From assembly GCA_900759445.1 (NCBI GenBank), contig CAAEVH010000056.1, forward strand, positions 121,214-185,213: 64,000 nt of DNA, given 5' to 3'. The stretch comes from an uncultured Raoultella sp. GTDB taxonomy: Bacteria; Pseudomonadota; Gammaproteobacteria; Enterobacterales; Enterobacteriaceae. Under the pieces are notes generated by a model that had not been told where the DNA came from, did not search any database, and worked only from the letters and a program-made list of their open reading frames with translations. How positions within the stretch are numbered: position 1 is the stretch's first letter; each line of letters starts with the position of its first letter. A program made the position numbers and the translations under genes. Of the stretch, positions 34,756 to 43,575 are shown piece by piece.

Positions 34756-35469
34756 TTACAGCGGATTTTTTTTATTACGCAGCAGGTTAAGGCTTTCGAC
34801 GGCAATCGAGAAGAACATCGCGAAGTAGATGTAGCCTTTCGGAATATGGATCTCGAAGCTTTCCAGCATCAGGGTGAAGCCGACAAGAATCAGAAACGAC
34901 AGGGCCAGCATTTTAACCGACGGATGACGGTCAACAAAGTCGCCAATCGGTCGGGCGGCGAACATCATTACGCCGACGGCAATCACCACCGCAGCCATCA
35001 TGATGAACAGATGATCCGACAGCCCAACGGCGGTAATGACCGAGTCGAGGCTGAAAATGATATCCAGTATCATGATCTGCACGATGGCGCCCATAAATGA
35101 ATGGACGTTGGTTTTCAGCCCTTCCTCTTCGCCCTCGATCGACTCGTGGATCTCTTTACTCGCCTTCCAGATCAGGAACAGACCGCCGAGCAGTAAGATC
35201 AAATCGCGAAACGAGATTGCCTGGTCGAAAACGGTAAACAGCGGATTGGTCAGCTTCACGACCCAGGCGATAGAGGCCAGCAGCCCCAGACGCATCAGCA
35301 TCGCGCCCATCAACCCGATACGTCTTGCGTGAGCACGCTGGGCGGTGGGCAGTTTGGCAACAACCAGAGAGAGAAAAATAATATTATCGATCCCCAGCAC
35401 GATCTCCAGCAGCGTCAGTGTACCGAGCGCCAGCCAGGCGTTGGGATCGGTTATCCATGCAAATAACAT
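34756..35469 (-). CDS. ygdQ: YgdQ, TerC-family membrane protein
   Basis: A 237-residue inner-membrane protein of the TerC family with about seven hydrophobic segments, the E. coli YgdQ length. The family pattern of acidic residues inside the membrane is present (LEIVLGIDNIIFLS near residues 20-33 and LDIIFSLDSVITAVG near 135-149). TerC relatives such as Alx and MntP-associated proteins are linked to manganese or other metal export. The exact role of YgdQ is not known. It is 63 bases downstream of mutH on the same strand. Confidence 0.92.
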   Translation of the reverse strand: MLFAWITDPNAWLALGTLTLLEIVLGIDNIIFLSLVVAKLPTAQRAHARRIGLMGAMLMRLGLLASIAWVVKLTNPLFTVFDQAISFRDLILLLGGLFLIWKASKEIHESIEGEEEGLKTNVHSFMGAIVQIMILDIIFSLDSVITAVGLSDHLFIMMAAVVIAVGVMMFAARPIGDFVDRHPSVKMLALSFLILVGFTLMLESFEIHIPKGYIYFAMFFSIAVESLNLLRNKKNPL

Positions 35470-35532
35470 TGTTCAAAGTCCTGCAAAAAAGAAAGTCGCA
35501 ATTATATGCAACCTGGCAGGCAGAACAAAAAA

Positions 35533-36228
35533 TTAATCGTGGCCGAGGAGAAAATGACGGGCCAGCAGGGCGGCGGTGAAATTTTTCTTCAGGTAGAAGC
35601 CGCGCGGCAGCGTGAGAATCGGCTCACCGCGGGCGCCAATCGCCTCGGTTAACGCTTTGCTGTTGGCGGCTTTCGGGCGCAACTGCAGTACCTCGCCATG
35701 GCGGGCGGTGATGCGCTCCACCTGGCCGAGCACAATCAGATCCATCAGCTCCTCCCAGTCCATTCGCAGCTGGCGATCCTCTTCTTCACTGGGGCTCCAC
35801 AGCAGCGGAGCGCCGACGCGGCGTTCCGCCAGCGGAATGGCGCGATCCCCTTCCACCGGCACCCACAGAACGCGTTTGAGCTTATGGCGCACGTGACTGC
35901 TCTCCCAGGTCACGCCGCTGTTACCAGTGAGCGGGGCGACGCAAACGAAGGTGGTTTCCAGCGGACGGCCCTGGCTATCGACAGGAATGGTCTTCAGCTC
36001 GACGCCCAGCGCGGCGAAATCCTGTTCGGGTTTACTCCCGGCGCTGGCGCCCAGCCAAATCTCCAGCAGAATACCGATCCAGCCTTTATCGCGCTTTAAA
36101 TCGCGTGGAATGGGAATCCCTGCCAGCGCCGCCAGTTCGCCCAGCGAGTAGCCTGCCAGCCCCTGCGCCTGGGCCAGGAGCTGCTGTTGGGTTTGCGGTG
36201 GGGATGTTAACGGCGCGATGGCGGGCAT
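35533..36228 (-). CDS. mutH: MutH, methyl-directed mismatch repair endonuclease
   Basis: A 231-residue endonuclease that nicks the unmethylated strand at hemimethylated GATC after MutS and MutL activation. Catalytic residues fall at the E. coli positions: Asp70, Glu77 and Lys79 ([10 protein letters not shown]). It is slightly longer than E. coli MutH (229). It is divergent from rppH across the DARS2 region. Confidence 0.97.
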   Translation of the reverse strand: MPAIAPLTSPPQTQQQLLAQAQGLAGYSLGELAALAGIPIPRDLKRDKGWIGILLEIWLGASAGSKPEQDFAALGVELKTIPVDSQGRPLETTFVCVAPLTGNSGVTWESSHVRHKLKRVLWVPVEGDRAIPLAERRVGAPLLWSPSEEEDRQLRMDWEELMDLIVLGQVERITARHGEVLQLRPKAANSKALTEAIGARGEPILTLPRGFYLKKNFTAALLARHFLLGHD

Positions 36229-36267
36229 ACGGCAAAACCTCTGGTTAAAAAATGAACGGTAATTCAG

Positions 36268-36745
36268 TGCGTTGTGGATAGAGTTTACCTTTTCCTGGGT
36301 AACTATGACAATTTGATGATTCGTATGGTTTTTTTTTCATTTTTTTGTCGTTGTGAAAAGAGTGGTCGCGGGTTTTCCAGAACTGGTCACTGGCAATGAA
36401 CAGGATCTTACACCATGTTATCCACAGAAAAGTGGGATAACTGGGGAAAAGCGGCACTACTGTTTCCATTTACAGCCTTGACGTGCGACGAAAATCGAAT
36501 TTTTAGACAAAATGTGCCCAGTGGACTCGGATAATCTGTGGATAAAATCGACATTGTTCGATCTTTCATCAGTTCCAGGATCGCATATGTGATGATCATC
36601 ACGTTTAACTGTAATTACTGAAAGATATATGTGATAACATCATGAATATAATGCCATTATTAAATTATGCTATTCGTAAGCACTTCGGACTACTCTGGGT
36701 TTTCCCTGGGTAATTCCATACTTCTTCACAACTCTATCCACAGAA
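36268..36745. other. DARS2, DnaA-reactivating sequence
   Basis: The 682-base mutH-rppH gap contains a cluster of DnaA boxes: TTATCCACA (36418-36426), its complement TGTGGATAA (36537-36545), TTATCCCAC on the minus strand (36432-36440), and one-mismatch boxes CTATCCACA at 36273-36281 (minus) and 36734-36742 (plus). In E. coli the DARS2 element lies exactly between mutH and rppH (ygdP), where it promotes ADP-to-ATP exchange on DnaA with help from IHF and Fis. The 36418-36440 pair probably belongs to the core. I could not place IHF or Fis sites. No gene is seen in the rest of the gap. Confidence 0.8.
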
Positions 36746-36910
36746 AAAGTGAATAAAATGGGCTCTCGATCGCTTTCGTTGTTTATAACTCTGCTGATTA
36801 CTGTGAGTTATTCAAATGTTATTCGATCGCACAGTGACAACAGAGTGGTTTACCGTTTACAGCGAGTGTGAAACAATCATTCACATTGAAGATTATTTTG
36901 AGGTAGTCCG

Positions 36911-37441
36911 GTGATTGATGACGATGGCTACCGCCCAAATGTCGGTATTGTAATCTGTAATCGCCAGGGCCAGGTTATGTGGGCCAGGCGCTATGGTCAG
37001 CACTCGTGGCAGTTCCCGCAAGGGGGCATTAATCCAGGGGAATCAGCCGAGCAGGCAATGTATCGGGAATTGTTCGAAGAGGTTGGGTTAAGTCGTAAAG
37101 ATGTGCGAATCCTGGCCTCAACCCGTAACTGGCTGCGTTACAAGTTGCCTAAACGTTTGGTGCGTTGGGACACAAAGCCGGTTTGTATCGGCCAGAAACA
37201 GAAGTGGTTTCTCCTGCAGTTGATCGGCAGCGATGCAGAAATCAATATGCAAACCAGTAGTACACCTGAGTTTGATGGTTGGCGCTGGGTAAGTTACTGG
37301 TACCCGGTTCGTCAGGTGGTGTCGTTTAAGCGCGACGTGTACCGCCGGGTGATGAAAGAGTTTGCCAGCGTAACCATGTCGCTGGCGGAAAGTGCACCTA
37401 AACCGCAAAGCGCGCCTGCTTATCGACGTAAAAGAGGTTAA
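36911..37441 (+). CDS. rppH: RppH, RNA pyrophosphohydrolase
   Basis: A 176-residue Nudix hydrolase, the E. coli length. It removes pyrophosphate from the 5' end of mRNAs, which opens them to RNase E decay. The Nudix box is [20 protein letters not shown] followed by VGL (about residues 38-60). Translation starts at GTG, as in E. coli. ptsP follows after 12 bases, forming one operon. Confidence 0.97.
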   Translation: MIDDDGYRPNVGIVICNRQGQVMWARRYGQHSWQFPQGGINPGESAEQAMYRELFEEVGLSRKDVRILASTRNWLRYKLPKRLVRWDTKPVCIGQKQKWFLLQLIGSDAEINMQTSSTPEFDGWRWVSYWYPVRQVVSFKRDVYRRVMKEFASVTMSLAESAPKPQSAPAYRRKRG

Positions 37442-37453
37442 GCCACGCATATT

Positions 37454-39700
37454 ATGCTCACTCGGTTACGAGAAATCGTCGAGAAGGTCGCGAGTGCGCC
37501 GCGTTTAAACGAGGCGCTGGATATCCTGGTCACCGATATCTGCAAAGCGATGGAAACGGAAGTTTGTTCGGTTTACCTGGCCGATCACGACCGACGATGT
37601 TATTACCTTATGGCCACTCGCGGGCTGAAAAAACCTCGCGGGCGTACCGTTGCGCTCGCGTTTGACGAAGGCCTCGTTGGCCTGGTCGGGCGCCTTGCGG
37701 AGCCTATCAACCTTGCTGATGCGCAAAAACATCCCAGCTTTAAATATATTCCTGCCGTCAAAGAGGATCGCTTCCGCGCTTTTCTTGGCGTCCCGATTAT
37801 CCAGCGGCGTCAGCTGCTGGGTGTGCTGGTGGTGCAGCAGCGTGAGCTGCGTCAGTTTGATGAAAGCGAAGAGTCGTTTCTCGTCACCCTGGCGACGCAA
37901 ATGGCCGCCATTCTTTCCCAGTCTCAGCTGACCGCGCTGTTTGGCCAGTATCGACAGACGCGTATTCGCGCGCTGCCCGCCTCCTCCGGGGTGGCCATTG
38001 CCGAAGGCTGGATGGACATCAGTCTGCCGCTCATGGAACAGGTGTATGAGGCATCGACTCTTGATACCGCTTCCGAACGCGAACGATTGACCGGTGCGCT
38101 GGAAGAGGCGGCGAACGAGTTTCGTCGCTACAGCAAGCGTTATGCCGCCGGGGCGCAAAAAGAGACTTCGGCGATCTTCGATCTCTATTCACACCTCCTG
38201 TCCGACGCGCGTCTGCGTCGCGAGCTGTTTGCGGAAGTCGATAAAGGCGCGGTGGCAGAATGGGCGGTGAAGAAGATCATCGAGAAGTTCGCCGAACAGT
38301 TTGCCGCGCTGAGCGACGGGTATCTGAAAGAGCGGGCCGGCGATTTGCGTACGCTGGGTCAGCGCCTGCTTTTCCATCTCGATGATACGATTCAGGGGCC
38401 TAATACCTGGCCGGCGCGTATTGTGCTGGTGGCCGACGAGCTGTCAGCGACGACGCTGGCGGAAGTTCCGCAGGATCGGCTGGCGGGCGTCGTCGTCCGC
38501 GATGGCGCAGCCAACTCCCACGCCGCCATTATGGTGCGGGCGCTGGGGATCCCGACGGTTATGGGGGCTGATATCCAGCCTTCGCTGCTCCACGGCCACA
38601 TGCTGGTGGTGGATGGCTACCGCGGCGAACTGCTGGTCGACCCGGAACCGGCGCTGCTGCAAGAATATCAGCGTCTGGTCAGCGAAGAGAACGAACTCAG
38701 CCGGCTGGCGGAAGACGATCTGGAACACACTTCCGAGCTGAAAAGCGGCGAGCGGGTGAAGGTCATGCTGAACGCTGGCCTGAGCCTGGAACATGAAGAA
38801 AAGCTTGGCAACTTTATCGACGGCATCGGCCTGTACCGGACCGAAATTCCGTTTATGCTGCAAAGCGGTTTCCCGTCGGAAGAGGAGCAGGTCGCCCAAT
38901 ATCAGGGCATGCTGCAGATGTTTAATGAAAAGCCCGTGACCCTGCGTACGCTGGATATCGGCGCCGATAAACAGCTGCCGTATATGCCGATTAGCGAAGA
39001 GAACCCGTGCCTCGGCTGGCGCGGCATCCGTATTACTCTCGATCAGCCGGAAATATTTCTCATCCAGGTGCGCGCCATGCTGCGTGCCAATGCCGCCACC
39101 GGCAACCTGAGTATTTTGCTGCCGATGGTGACCAGTCTTGATGAGGTGGATGAGGCGCGCCGTCTGATCGATCGCGCCAGCCGTGAAGTCGAAGAGATGA
39201 TTGGCTACGCTATTCCTCGCCCGCGTCTTGGCGTAATGCTGGAAGTGCCTTCGATGGTCTTTATGCTGCCGAATCTTGCCAGCCGCGTGGATTTTATCTC
39301 GGTAGGGACCAATGACCTGACTCAGTATATCCTCGCCGTCGATCGCAACAACACCCGGGTTGCCAGCATGTATGACAGCCTGCATCCTGCGGTGCTGCGG
39401 GCGCTGGCGATGATTGCGCATGATGCCGAACGCTTCGGCATTGACCTGCGGCTGTGCGGTGAAATGGCGGGCGATCCGATGTGCGTGACGATCCTGATTG
39501 GTCTTGGCTATCGCCACCTGTCCATGAACGGTCGTTCGGTGGCGAGGGTCAAATACCTGCTGCGACGTATCGATATTGCCGAAGCTCAGGAACTGTCGCG
39601 TCGGAGCCTTGAAGCGCAGATGGCCACCGAGGTTCGCCATCAGGTGGCGGCCTTCATGGAGCGACGCGGTCTGGGCGGCTTGATCCGCGGCGGCCGTTAG
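37454..39700 (+). CDS. ptsP: PtsP, enzyme I of the nitrogen PTS
   Basis: A 748-residue protein, EI-Ntr, which passes phosphate from PEP to NPr and then to PtsN. It has an N-terminal GAF domain (about 1-165) that senses glutamine and 2-oxoglutarate, a linker with a phosphohistidine swivel domain (GAANSHAAIMVRALG, His near 356), and a C-terminal PEP-binding TIM barrel (RTEIPFM, GTNDLTQY, LCGEMAGDP). It is cotranscribed with rppH. Confidence 0.96.
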   Translation: MLTRLREIVEKVASAPRLNEALDILVTDICKAMETEVCSVYLADHDRRCYYLMATRGLKKPRGRTVALAFDEGLVGLVGRLAEPINLADAQKHPSFKYIPAVKEDRFRAFLGVPIIQRRQLLGVLVVQQRELRQFDESEESFLVTLATQMAAILSQSQLTALFGQYRQTRIRALPASSGVAIAEGWMDISLPLMEQVYEASTLDTASERERLTGALEEAANEFRRYSKRYAAGAQKETSAIFDLYSHLLSDARLRRELFAEVDKGAVAEWAVKKIIEKFAEQFAALSDGYLKERAGDLRTLGQRLLFHLDDTIQGPNTWPARIVLVADELSATTLAEVPQDRLAGVVVRDGAANSHAAIMVRALGIPTVMGADIQPSLLHGHMLVVDGYRGELLVDPEPALLQEYQRLVSEENELSRLAEDDLEHTSELKSGERVKVMLNAGLSLEHEEKLGNFIDGIGLYRTEIPFMLQSGFPSEEEQVAQYQGMLQMFNEKPVTLRTLDIGADKQLPYMPISEENPCLGWRGIRITLDQPEIFLIQVRAMLRANAATGNLSILLPMVTSLDEVDEARRLIDRASREVEEMIGYAIPRPRLGVMLEVPSMVFMLPNLASRVDFISVGTNDLTQYILAVDRNNTRVASMYDSLHPAVLRALAMIAHDAERFGIDLRLCGEMAGDPMCVTILIGLGYRHLSMNGRSVARVKYLLRRIDIAEAQELSRRSLEAQMATEVRHQVAAFMERRGLGGLIRGGR

Positions 39701-39713
39701 CCGTTAGAGAGCG

Positions 39714-39743
39714 GTAGGCCGGGTAAGCGTAGCGCCACCCGGC
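39714..39743. repeat. REP unit after ptsP
   Basis: GTAGGCCGGGTAAGCGTAGC with arm GCCACCCGGC: a typical single REP-like inverted repeat 13 bases past the ptsP stop. The rest of the 265-base gap to lgt carries the lgt promoter. Confidence 0.7.
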
Positions 39744-39965
39744 AAAATAACGGCTCAGTCAGGTAACCCGGACAGGTGATCGGCACCGCCTCCGGGAAAA
39801 CTCCCGTGTGCCGTTAGCATCCGTATACATATCTTTTACAACAACGGCACGGCCAGCGAATTAACCTTATGCTATTATTCGCCCCCTTGGAGCACCCGTA
39901 TAGGTCGGGCGTGTATGATCACCGCTGTCCACTTTCGGCGGAATAACAAGTCTTTATGGTGACAG

Positions 39966-40841
39966 ATGAATAGTGGCTACCTGCATTTTCCGGATTTTGA
40001 TCCGGTCATATTTTCCCTTGGGCCGGTCTCCCTCCACTGGTACGGGATGATGTATCTGGTCGGCTTTGTTTTTGCGATGTGGCTAGCCACCCGTCGGGCC
40101 AACCGTCCGGGCAGCGGCTGGACCAAAAACGAAGTCGAAAACCTGCTGTATGCCGGGTTCCTTGGCGTTTTCCTCGGTGGCCGTATCGGCTATGTCCTGT
40201 TCTATAATCTGCCGGTTTTCCTGCAGGACCCGCTGTATCTGTTCCGCGTCTGGGACGGCGGCATGTCGTTCCACGGCGGCCTGATTGGTGTCATCCTCGT
40301 GATGATCATTTTTGCCAGACGCACTAAACGCACTTTCTTCCAGGTCGCCGATTTTATCGCGCCGCTGATCCCCTTTGGCCTCGGGGCGGGGCGTCTGGGC
40401 AACTTTATCAACGGTGAACTGTGGGGCCGCGTCGATCCGAGCTTCCATTATTCGATGATTTTCCCCGGCTCGCGCGCGGAAGATCTGGCGCTGCTGCCGT
40501 CTCATCCGGAATGGCAATCGCTGTTTGATACCTACGGCGCGCTGCCGCGTCACGCTTCGCAGCTGTACGAGCTGGCGCTGGAAGGGGTCGTCCTGTTCCT
40601 GATTCTGAACCTGTTTATCCGTAAACCGCGTCCGACCGGGTCGGTATCCGGTCTGTTCCTGATTGGTTACGGCCTGTTCCGCATTATCGTGGAGTTCTTC
40701 CGCCAGCCAGACCAGCAGTTCACCGGTGAATGGGTACAGTACATCAGCATGGGGCAGATTCTTTCGATCCCAATGGTGCTTGCGGGTATCATTATGATGG
40801 TCTGGGCGTACCGTCGTCGTCCGCAGCAACAAACTTCTTGA
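39966..40841 (+). CDS. lgt: Lgt, prolipoprotein diacylglyceryl transferase
   Basis: A 291-residue inner-membrane enzyme that attaches diacylglycerol from phosphatidylglycerol to the lipobox cysteine of prolipoproteins. It has about seven membrane segments, the Lgt signature [14 protein letters not shown] (about residues 142-155), and the essential histidine in GGMSFHGG (near 103). Length equals E. coli Lgt. thyA starts six bases after its stop. Confidence 0.97.
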   Translation: MNSGYLHFPDFDPVIFSLGPVSLHWYGMMYLVGFVFAMWLATRRANRPGSGWTKNEVENLLYAGFLGVFLGGRIGYVLFYNLPVFLQDPLYLFRVWDGGMSFHGGLIGVILVMIIFARRTKRTFFQVADFIAPLIPFGLGAGRLGNFINGELWGRVDPSFHYSMIFPGSRAEDLALLPSHPEWQSLFDTYGALPRHASQLYELALEGVVLFLILNLFIRKPRPTGSVSGLFLIGYGLFRIIVEFFRQPDQQFTGEWVQYISMGQILSIPMVLAGIIMMVWAYRRRPQQQTS

Positions 40842-40847
40842 GGAACC

Positions 40848-41642
40848 ATGAAACAGTATCTTGATTTGATGCAGAAAGTGCTCGCCGAGGGCACGCAAAA
40901 AAATGACCGCACCGGTACCGGCACTCTCTCCATCTTCGGCCATCAGATGCGTTTTAACCTGCAGGAAGGCTTCCCGCTGGTGACGACCAAGCGCTGTCAT
41001 TTACGCTCCATCATCCATGAACTGCTGTGGTTCCTCCAGGGTGACACCAACATCGCGTATCTGCATGAAAACAACGTCACTATCTGGGACGAGTGGGCGG
41101 ATGAAAATGGCGATCTGGGGCCGGTTTACGGCAAACAGTGGCGTTCCTGGCCTGCGCCGGACGGCCGCCATATCGACCAGATCAGCACGGTGATGGAACA
41201 GCTGAAAAACGATCCGGATTCACGTCGCATCATCGTTTCTGCGTGGAACGTCGGCGAGCTGGATAAAATGGCGCTGGCGCCGTGCCACGCGTTTTTCCAG
41301 TTCTACGTCGCGGACGGCAAACTCTCTTGCCAGCTGTATCAGCGTTCCTGCGATGTGTTCCTCGGCCTGCCGTTTAACATCGCCAGCTATGCGCTGCTGG
41401 TGCACATGGTCGCCCAGCAGTGCGATCTGCAAGTCGGTGATTTTGTCTGGACCGGTGGGGATACTCACCTCTACAGCAACCACCTTGAACAGACGGATCT
41501 GCAGCTGAGCCGCGAACCTCGTCCATTGCCGAAGCTGATCATCAAACGGAAACCAGCGTCGATTTTCGACTACCGTTTTGAAGACTTCGACATCGAAGGC
41601 TATGACCCGCATCCGGGAATTAAAGCGCCGGTGGCGATTTAA
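40848..41642 (+). CDS. thyA: ThyA, thymidylate synthase
   Basis: A 264-residue enzyme that methylates dUMP to dTMP using methylene-tetrahydrofolate. The nucleophile Cys146 is in [12 protein letters not shown], and [17 protein letters not shown] forms the substrate pocket. The length is that of E. coli ThyA. It is coupled to lgt and ends at a strong terminator. Confidence 0.98.
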   Translation: MKQYLDLMQKVLAEGTQKNDRTGTGTLSIFGHQMRFNLQEGFPLVTTKRCHLRSIIHELLWFLQGDTNIAYLHENNVTIWDEWADENGDLGPVYGKQWRSWPAPDGRHIDQISTVMEQLKNDPDSRRIIVSAWNVGELDKMALAPCHAFFQFYVADGKLSCQLYQRSCDVFLGLPFNIASYALLVHMVAQQCDLQVGDFVWTGGDTHLYSNHLEQTDLQLSREPRPLPKLIIKRKPASIFDYRFEDFDIEGYDPHPGIKAPVAI

Positions 41643-41674
41643 TTCGCCCGGCACAGGATGTCGTAAAGAGATAA

Positions 41675-41704
41675 AAACCGGTGCCTGAGGCGCCGGTTTT
41701 TTTT
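41675..41704 (+). terminator. Intrinsic terminator of lgt-thyA
   Basis: AACCGGTGCC-TGAG-GCGCCGGTT followed by T8, about 33 bases after thyA. Confidence 0.92.
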
Positions 41705-41829
41705 GCCTGCGCAAACTCGCTTCCTGATTTTCTGTAATCGTCTGCAAACCTGATGCCTGGCTTCGGCACGCCTCGCGAAAGGCTATTTTGCCCGTCGTCT
41801 CCGCGCCGTTTTTTCCCCATACTCGCGCC

Positions 41830-42297
41830 ATGAACAGACAACGTGGCTACACCCTGATTGAAACCCTGATAACGCTGACGCTGGTGCTTATTCTCAGCGC
41901 AGGAGGGCTGTACGGCTGGCAGAGCTGGCAGCAACAACAGCGCTTATGGCAAACCGCCAGCCAGGTGCGCGACTACCTGGTGCTGCTACGCGACGACGCG
42001 AACTGGCATAACCGCAACCGACTGGTGAGCGTGGGGCAAAGCGGCGGCGTCTGGTGTCTGAGCGCCGAAGATACGCTGGCGGAGTGTGCGGCTGTAACGC
42101 CGTTTACGCTGCAGCCGCGTTGGCCGGAAGTGGCGCTCAGCCACATCACGCCGGGATTAGGTTTTTACGGGTTGCGTAACAGCGCCTGGGCCGGACATAT
42201 CCGGCTGCAAAGTGCAGGGGGGAGCTGGAATATTATCGTATCTGGCTGGGGGCGAATTCGCCTGTGCCGCAACGAGGAGAACGCATCGTGCCTCTGA
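41830..42297 (+). CDS. ppdA: PpdA, pseudopilin-like protein
   Basis: A 155-residue type IV pilin-like protein. The N-terminal class III signal is RG^YTLIETLITLTLVL, with Gly at -1 and Glu at +5, then one hydrophobic helix and a globular C-terminal domain with late cysteines (LCRNEENASCL). The start at 41830 (MNRQRGYTL) gives the normal short leader; upstream in-frame ATG at 41788 would be unusual. It is first of the ppdA-ppdB-ygdB-ppdC-recC row, and it overlaps ppdB by 10 bases. These minor pseudopilins resemble GspH/FimU types. Confidence 0.92.
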   Translation: MNRQRGYTLIETLITLTLVLILSAGGLYGWQSWQQQQRLWQTASQVRDYLVLLRDDANWHNRNRLVSVGQSGGVWCLSAEDTLAECAAVTPFTLQPRWPEVALSHITPGLGFYGLRNSAWAGHIRLQSAGGSWNIIVSGWGRIRLCRNEENASCL

Positions 42298-42851
42298 TTC
42301 CCCGAAGTTTTTCGCTGGCCGAGACGCTTATCTCAATGGCCATCAGCGCGATTTTACTGATGGGCGCATCGCGTTTTCTGCCTGCTCTGCAACGGCAGAC
42401 ACTGCGGCAGACGCAGCAGCAGTCTCTGGATAACGAACTCTGGCAGCGCGTGTATACGGTAGCAAAACATCTGCAGCGTGCGGGCTATTGCGCCGGGGAG
42501 TGCGTGGGACAACCGTTGCTTATCGCCAGCGATGGTCGCTGTGCGATCGTCCGCTGGGATAGTAATAGCAACGGCGCGTGGGATGCCACGCCGGAAGCAA
42601 TGTCTGATGCGACAGGATTTCGTTTGAACAACGGGGCGCTGGAAACGCGGCGCGGTGTGACCAGCTGCAGCGACGGGGGATGGGAAAAAATGACGAATCC
42701 CGGAGCACTCAACGTGACTCATTTTCAGGTTACCCGCCAGGATATCGCCGGATTTGCTCCGGAGCTTACCGTCATGCTGGCGGCGCATGCGGTTGCGGAT
42801 CCCCATATTTCGGCTCAGGCGGAATATCGCGTGACCGGGTATAACTTATGA
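42288..42851 (+). CDS. ppdB: PpdB, pseudopilin-like protein
   Basis: A 187-residue pseudopilin-like protein (GspJ/PilW-like), the E. coli length when started at GTG 42288, which follows a GAGGAG site. The N-terminal helix reads FSLAETLISMAISAILL with Glu at +5. The residue before the cleavage point is Ser (IPRS^FSLAE) instead of the near-invariant Gly, so processing by a prepilin peptidase may be poor. A longer frame from an ATG at 42264 overlaps ppdA and lacks a ribosome site. It overlaps ygdB by 4 bases. Confidence 0.9.
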   Translation: MPLIPRSFSLAETLISMAISAILLMGASRFLPALQRQTLRQTQQQSLDNELWQRVYTVAKHLQRAGYCAGECVGQPLLIASDGRCAIVRWDSNSNGAWDATPEAMSDATGFRLNNGALETRRGVTSCSDGGWEKMTNPGALNVTHFQVTRQDIAGFAPELTVMLAAHAVADPHISAQAEYRVTGYNL

Positions 42852-43255
42852 ACCGCCAGCGGGGAGCCTCCTCGTTGCTGATGGTGCTTTTGCTGCTGGC
42901 GCTTGGCAGTATGTTATTGCAAGGGCTGAACCAGCAGCAGCGCTCCCTGCTGGCGCAAACCGCGGGTGAAACTCAGGCGATCCGCGAAACGGCCGGTGCT
43001 CACTCCGCGCTGCAGTGGGGAAAAACTCTGGCGTGGACGGTACACGATGCCAACGCCTGCCGTGATTCTGCTACCGGGGGCTGGCGCGCCTGCCTGCGCA
43101 TTTTTGACGATGCATCCGCCCTGTTAATCGCCAGCGGCGGTCGCATTTTGCTGTGGCAATCTGGTCGGGTTGAAGAGGGCGTGGTGCGCTTTTCTCCCCA
43201 CGGCTGGAGCGACTTTTGTCCACTAACGGAGGCGAATCTGTGTCGGATGCCGTGA
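42848..43255 (+). CDS. ygdB: YgdB, PilX/GspK-like small membrane protein
   Basis: A 135-residue protein with one N-terminal hydrophobic helix (ASSLLMVLLLLALGSMLL) after a short basic leader (MNRQRG). It lacks the Glu at +5, as is usual for the PilX-like member of the set. It lies in the ppd cluster with ATGA overlap to ppdB and a 16-base overlap with ppdC. It may take part in pilin-like assembly, but function in E. coli is unknown. Confidence 0.88.
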   Translation: MNRQRGASSLLMVLLLLALGSMLLQGLNQQQRSLLAQTAGETQAIRETAGAHSALQWGKTLAWTVHDANACRDSATGGWRACLRIFDDASALLIASGGRILLWQSGRVEEGVVRFSPHGWSDFCPLTEANLCRMP

Positions 43256-43563
43256 ACCATGAGCAAGGTTTTAGCCTGCCGGAAACGCTGCTGGCGATGA
43301 CGTTACTGGTTATGGTGGTGACCGCCCTTGGCGGCTACCAGCGTGGGCTGGCCAATGGTTTTATCCAGTTAAATCAATATCGCCAGCTGTGGCGCGACGC
43401 GTGGCGCTATGGTCAGATGAACCCTCCGGAGATCCCACCCGGTGGGTCCGTTACCCGCTTGCAGACATCGGCGGCCAGATGTGTCAGCATCACGGTAACG
43501 ATCACCATGCCCGTGGATAAACGGGTGCAGATGACCCGGCTGCATTGCCCGGTCAGTCAGTAG
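43240..43563 (+). CDS. ppdC: PpdC, pseudopilin-like protein
   Basis: A 107-residue pseudopilin-like protein, the E. coli length with GTG start at 43240, which is preceded by GGAGG. The class III signal is EQG^FSLPETLLAMTLLVMVV with normal Gly at -1 and Glu at +5. The C-terminal half has paired cysteines (AARCVSI and LHCPVSQ). It overlaps ygdB by 16 bases and ends 12 bases before recC, so it is transcribed with recC. Confidence 0.9.
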   Translation: MSDAVNHEQGFSLPETLLAMTLLVMVVTALGGYQRGLANGFIQLNQYRQLWRDAWRYGQMNPPEIPPGGSVTRLQTSAARCVSITVTITMPVDKRVQMTRLHCPVSQ

Positions 43564-43575
43564 TCAGGAGCGAAT

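Noticed and set aside
38444..39640. Minus-strand frame of 398 codons inside ptsP
   Set aside because: Antisense shadow of the PtsP TIM barrel; low-complexity His/Arg/Gln content and no ribosome site.
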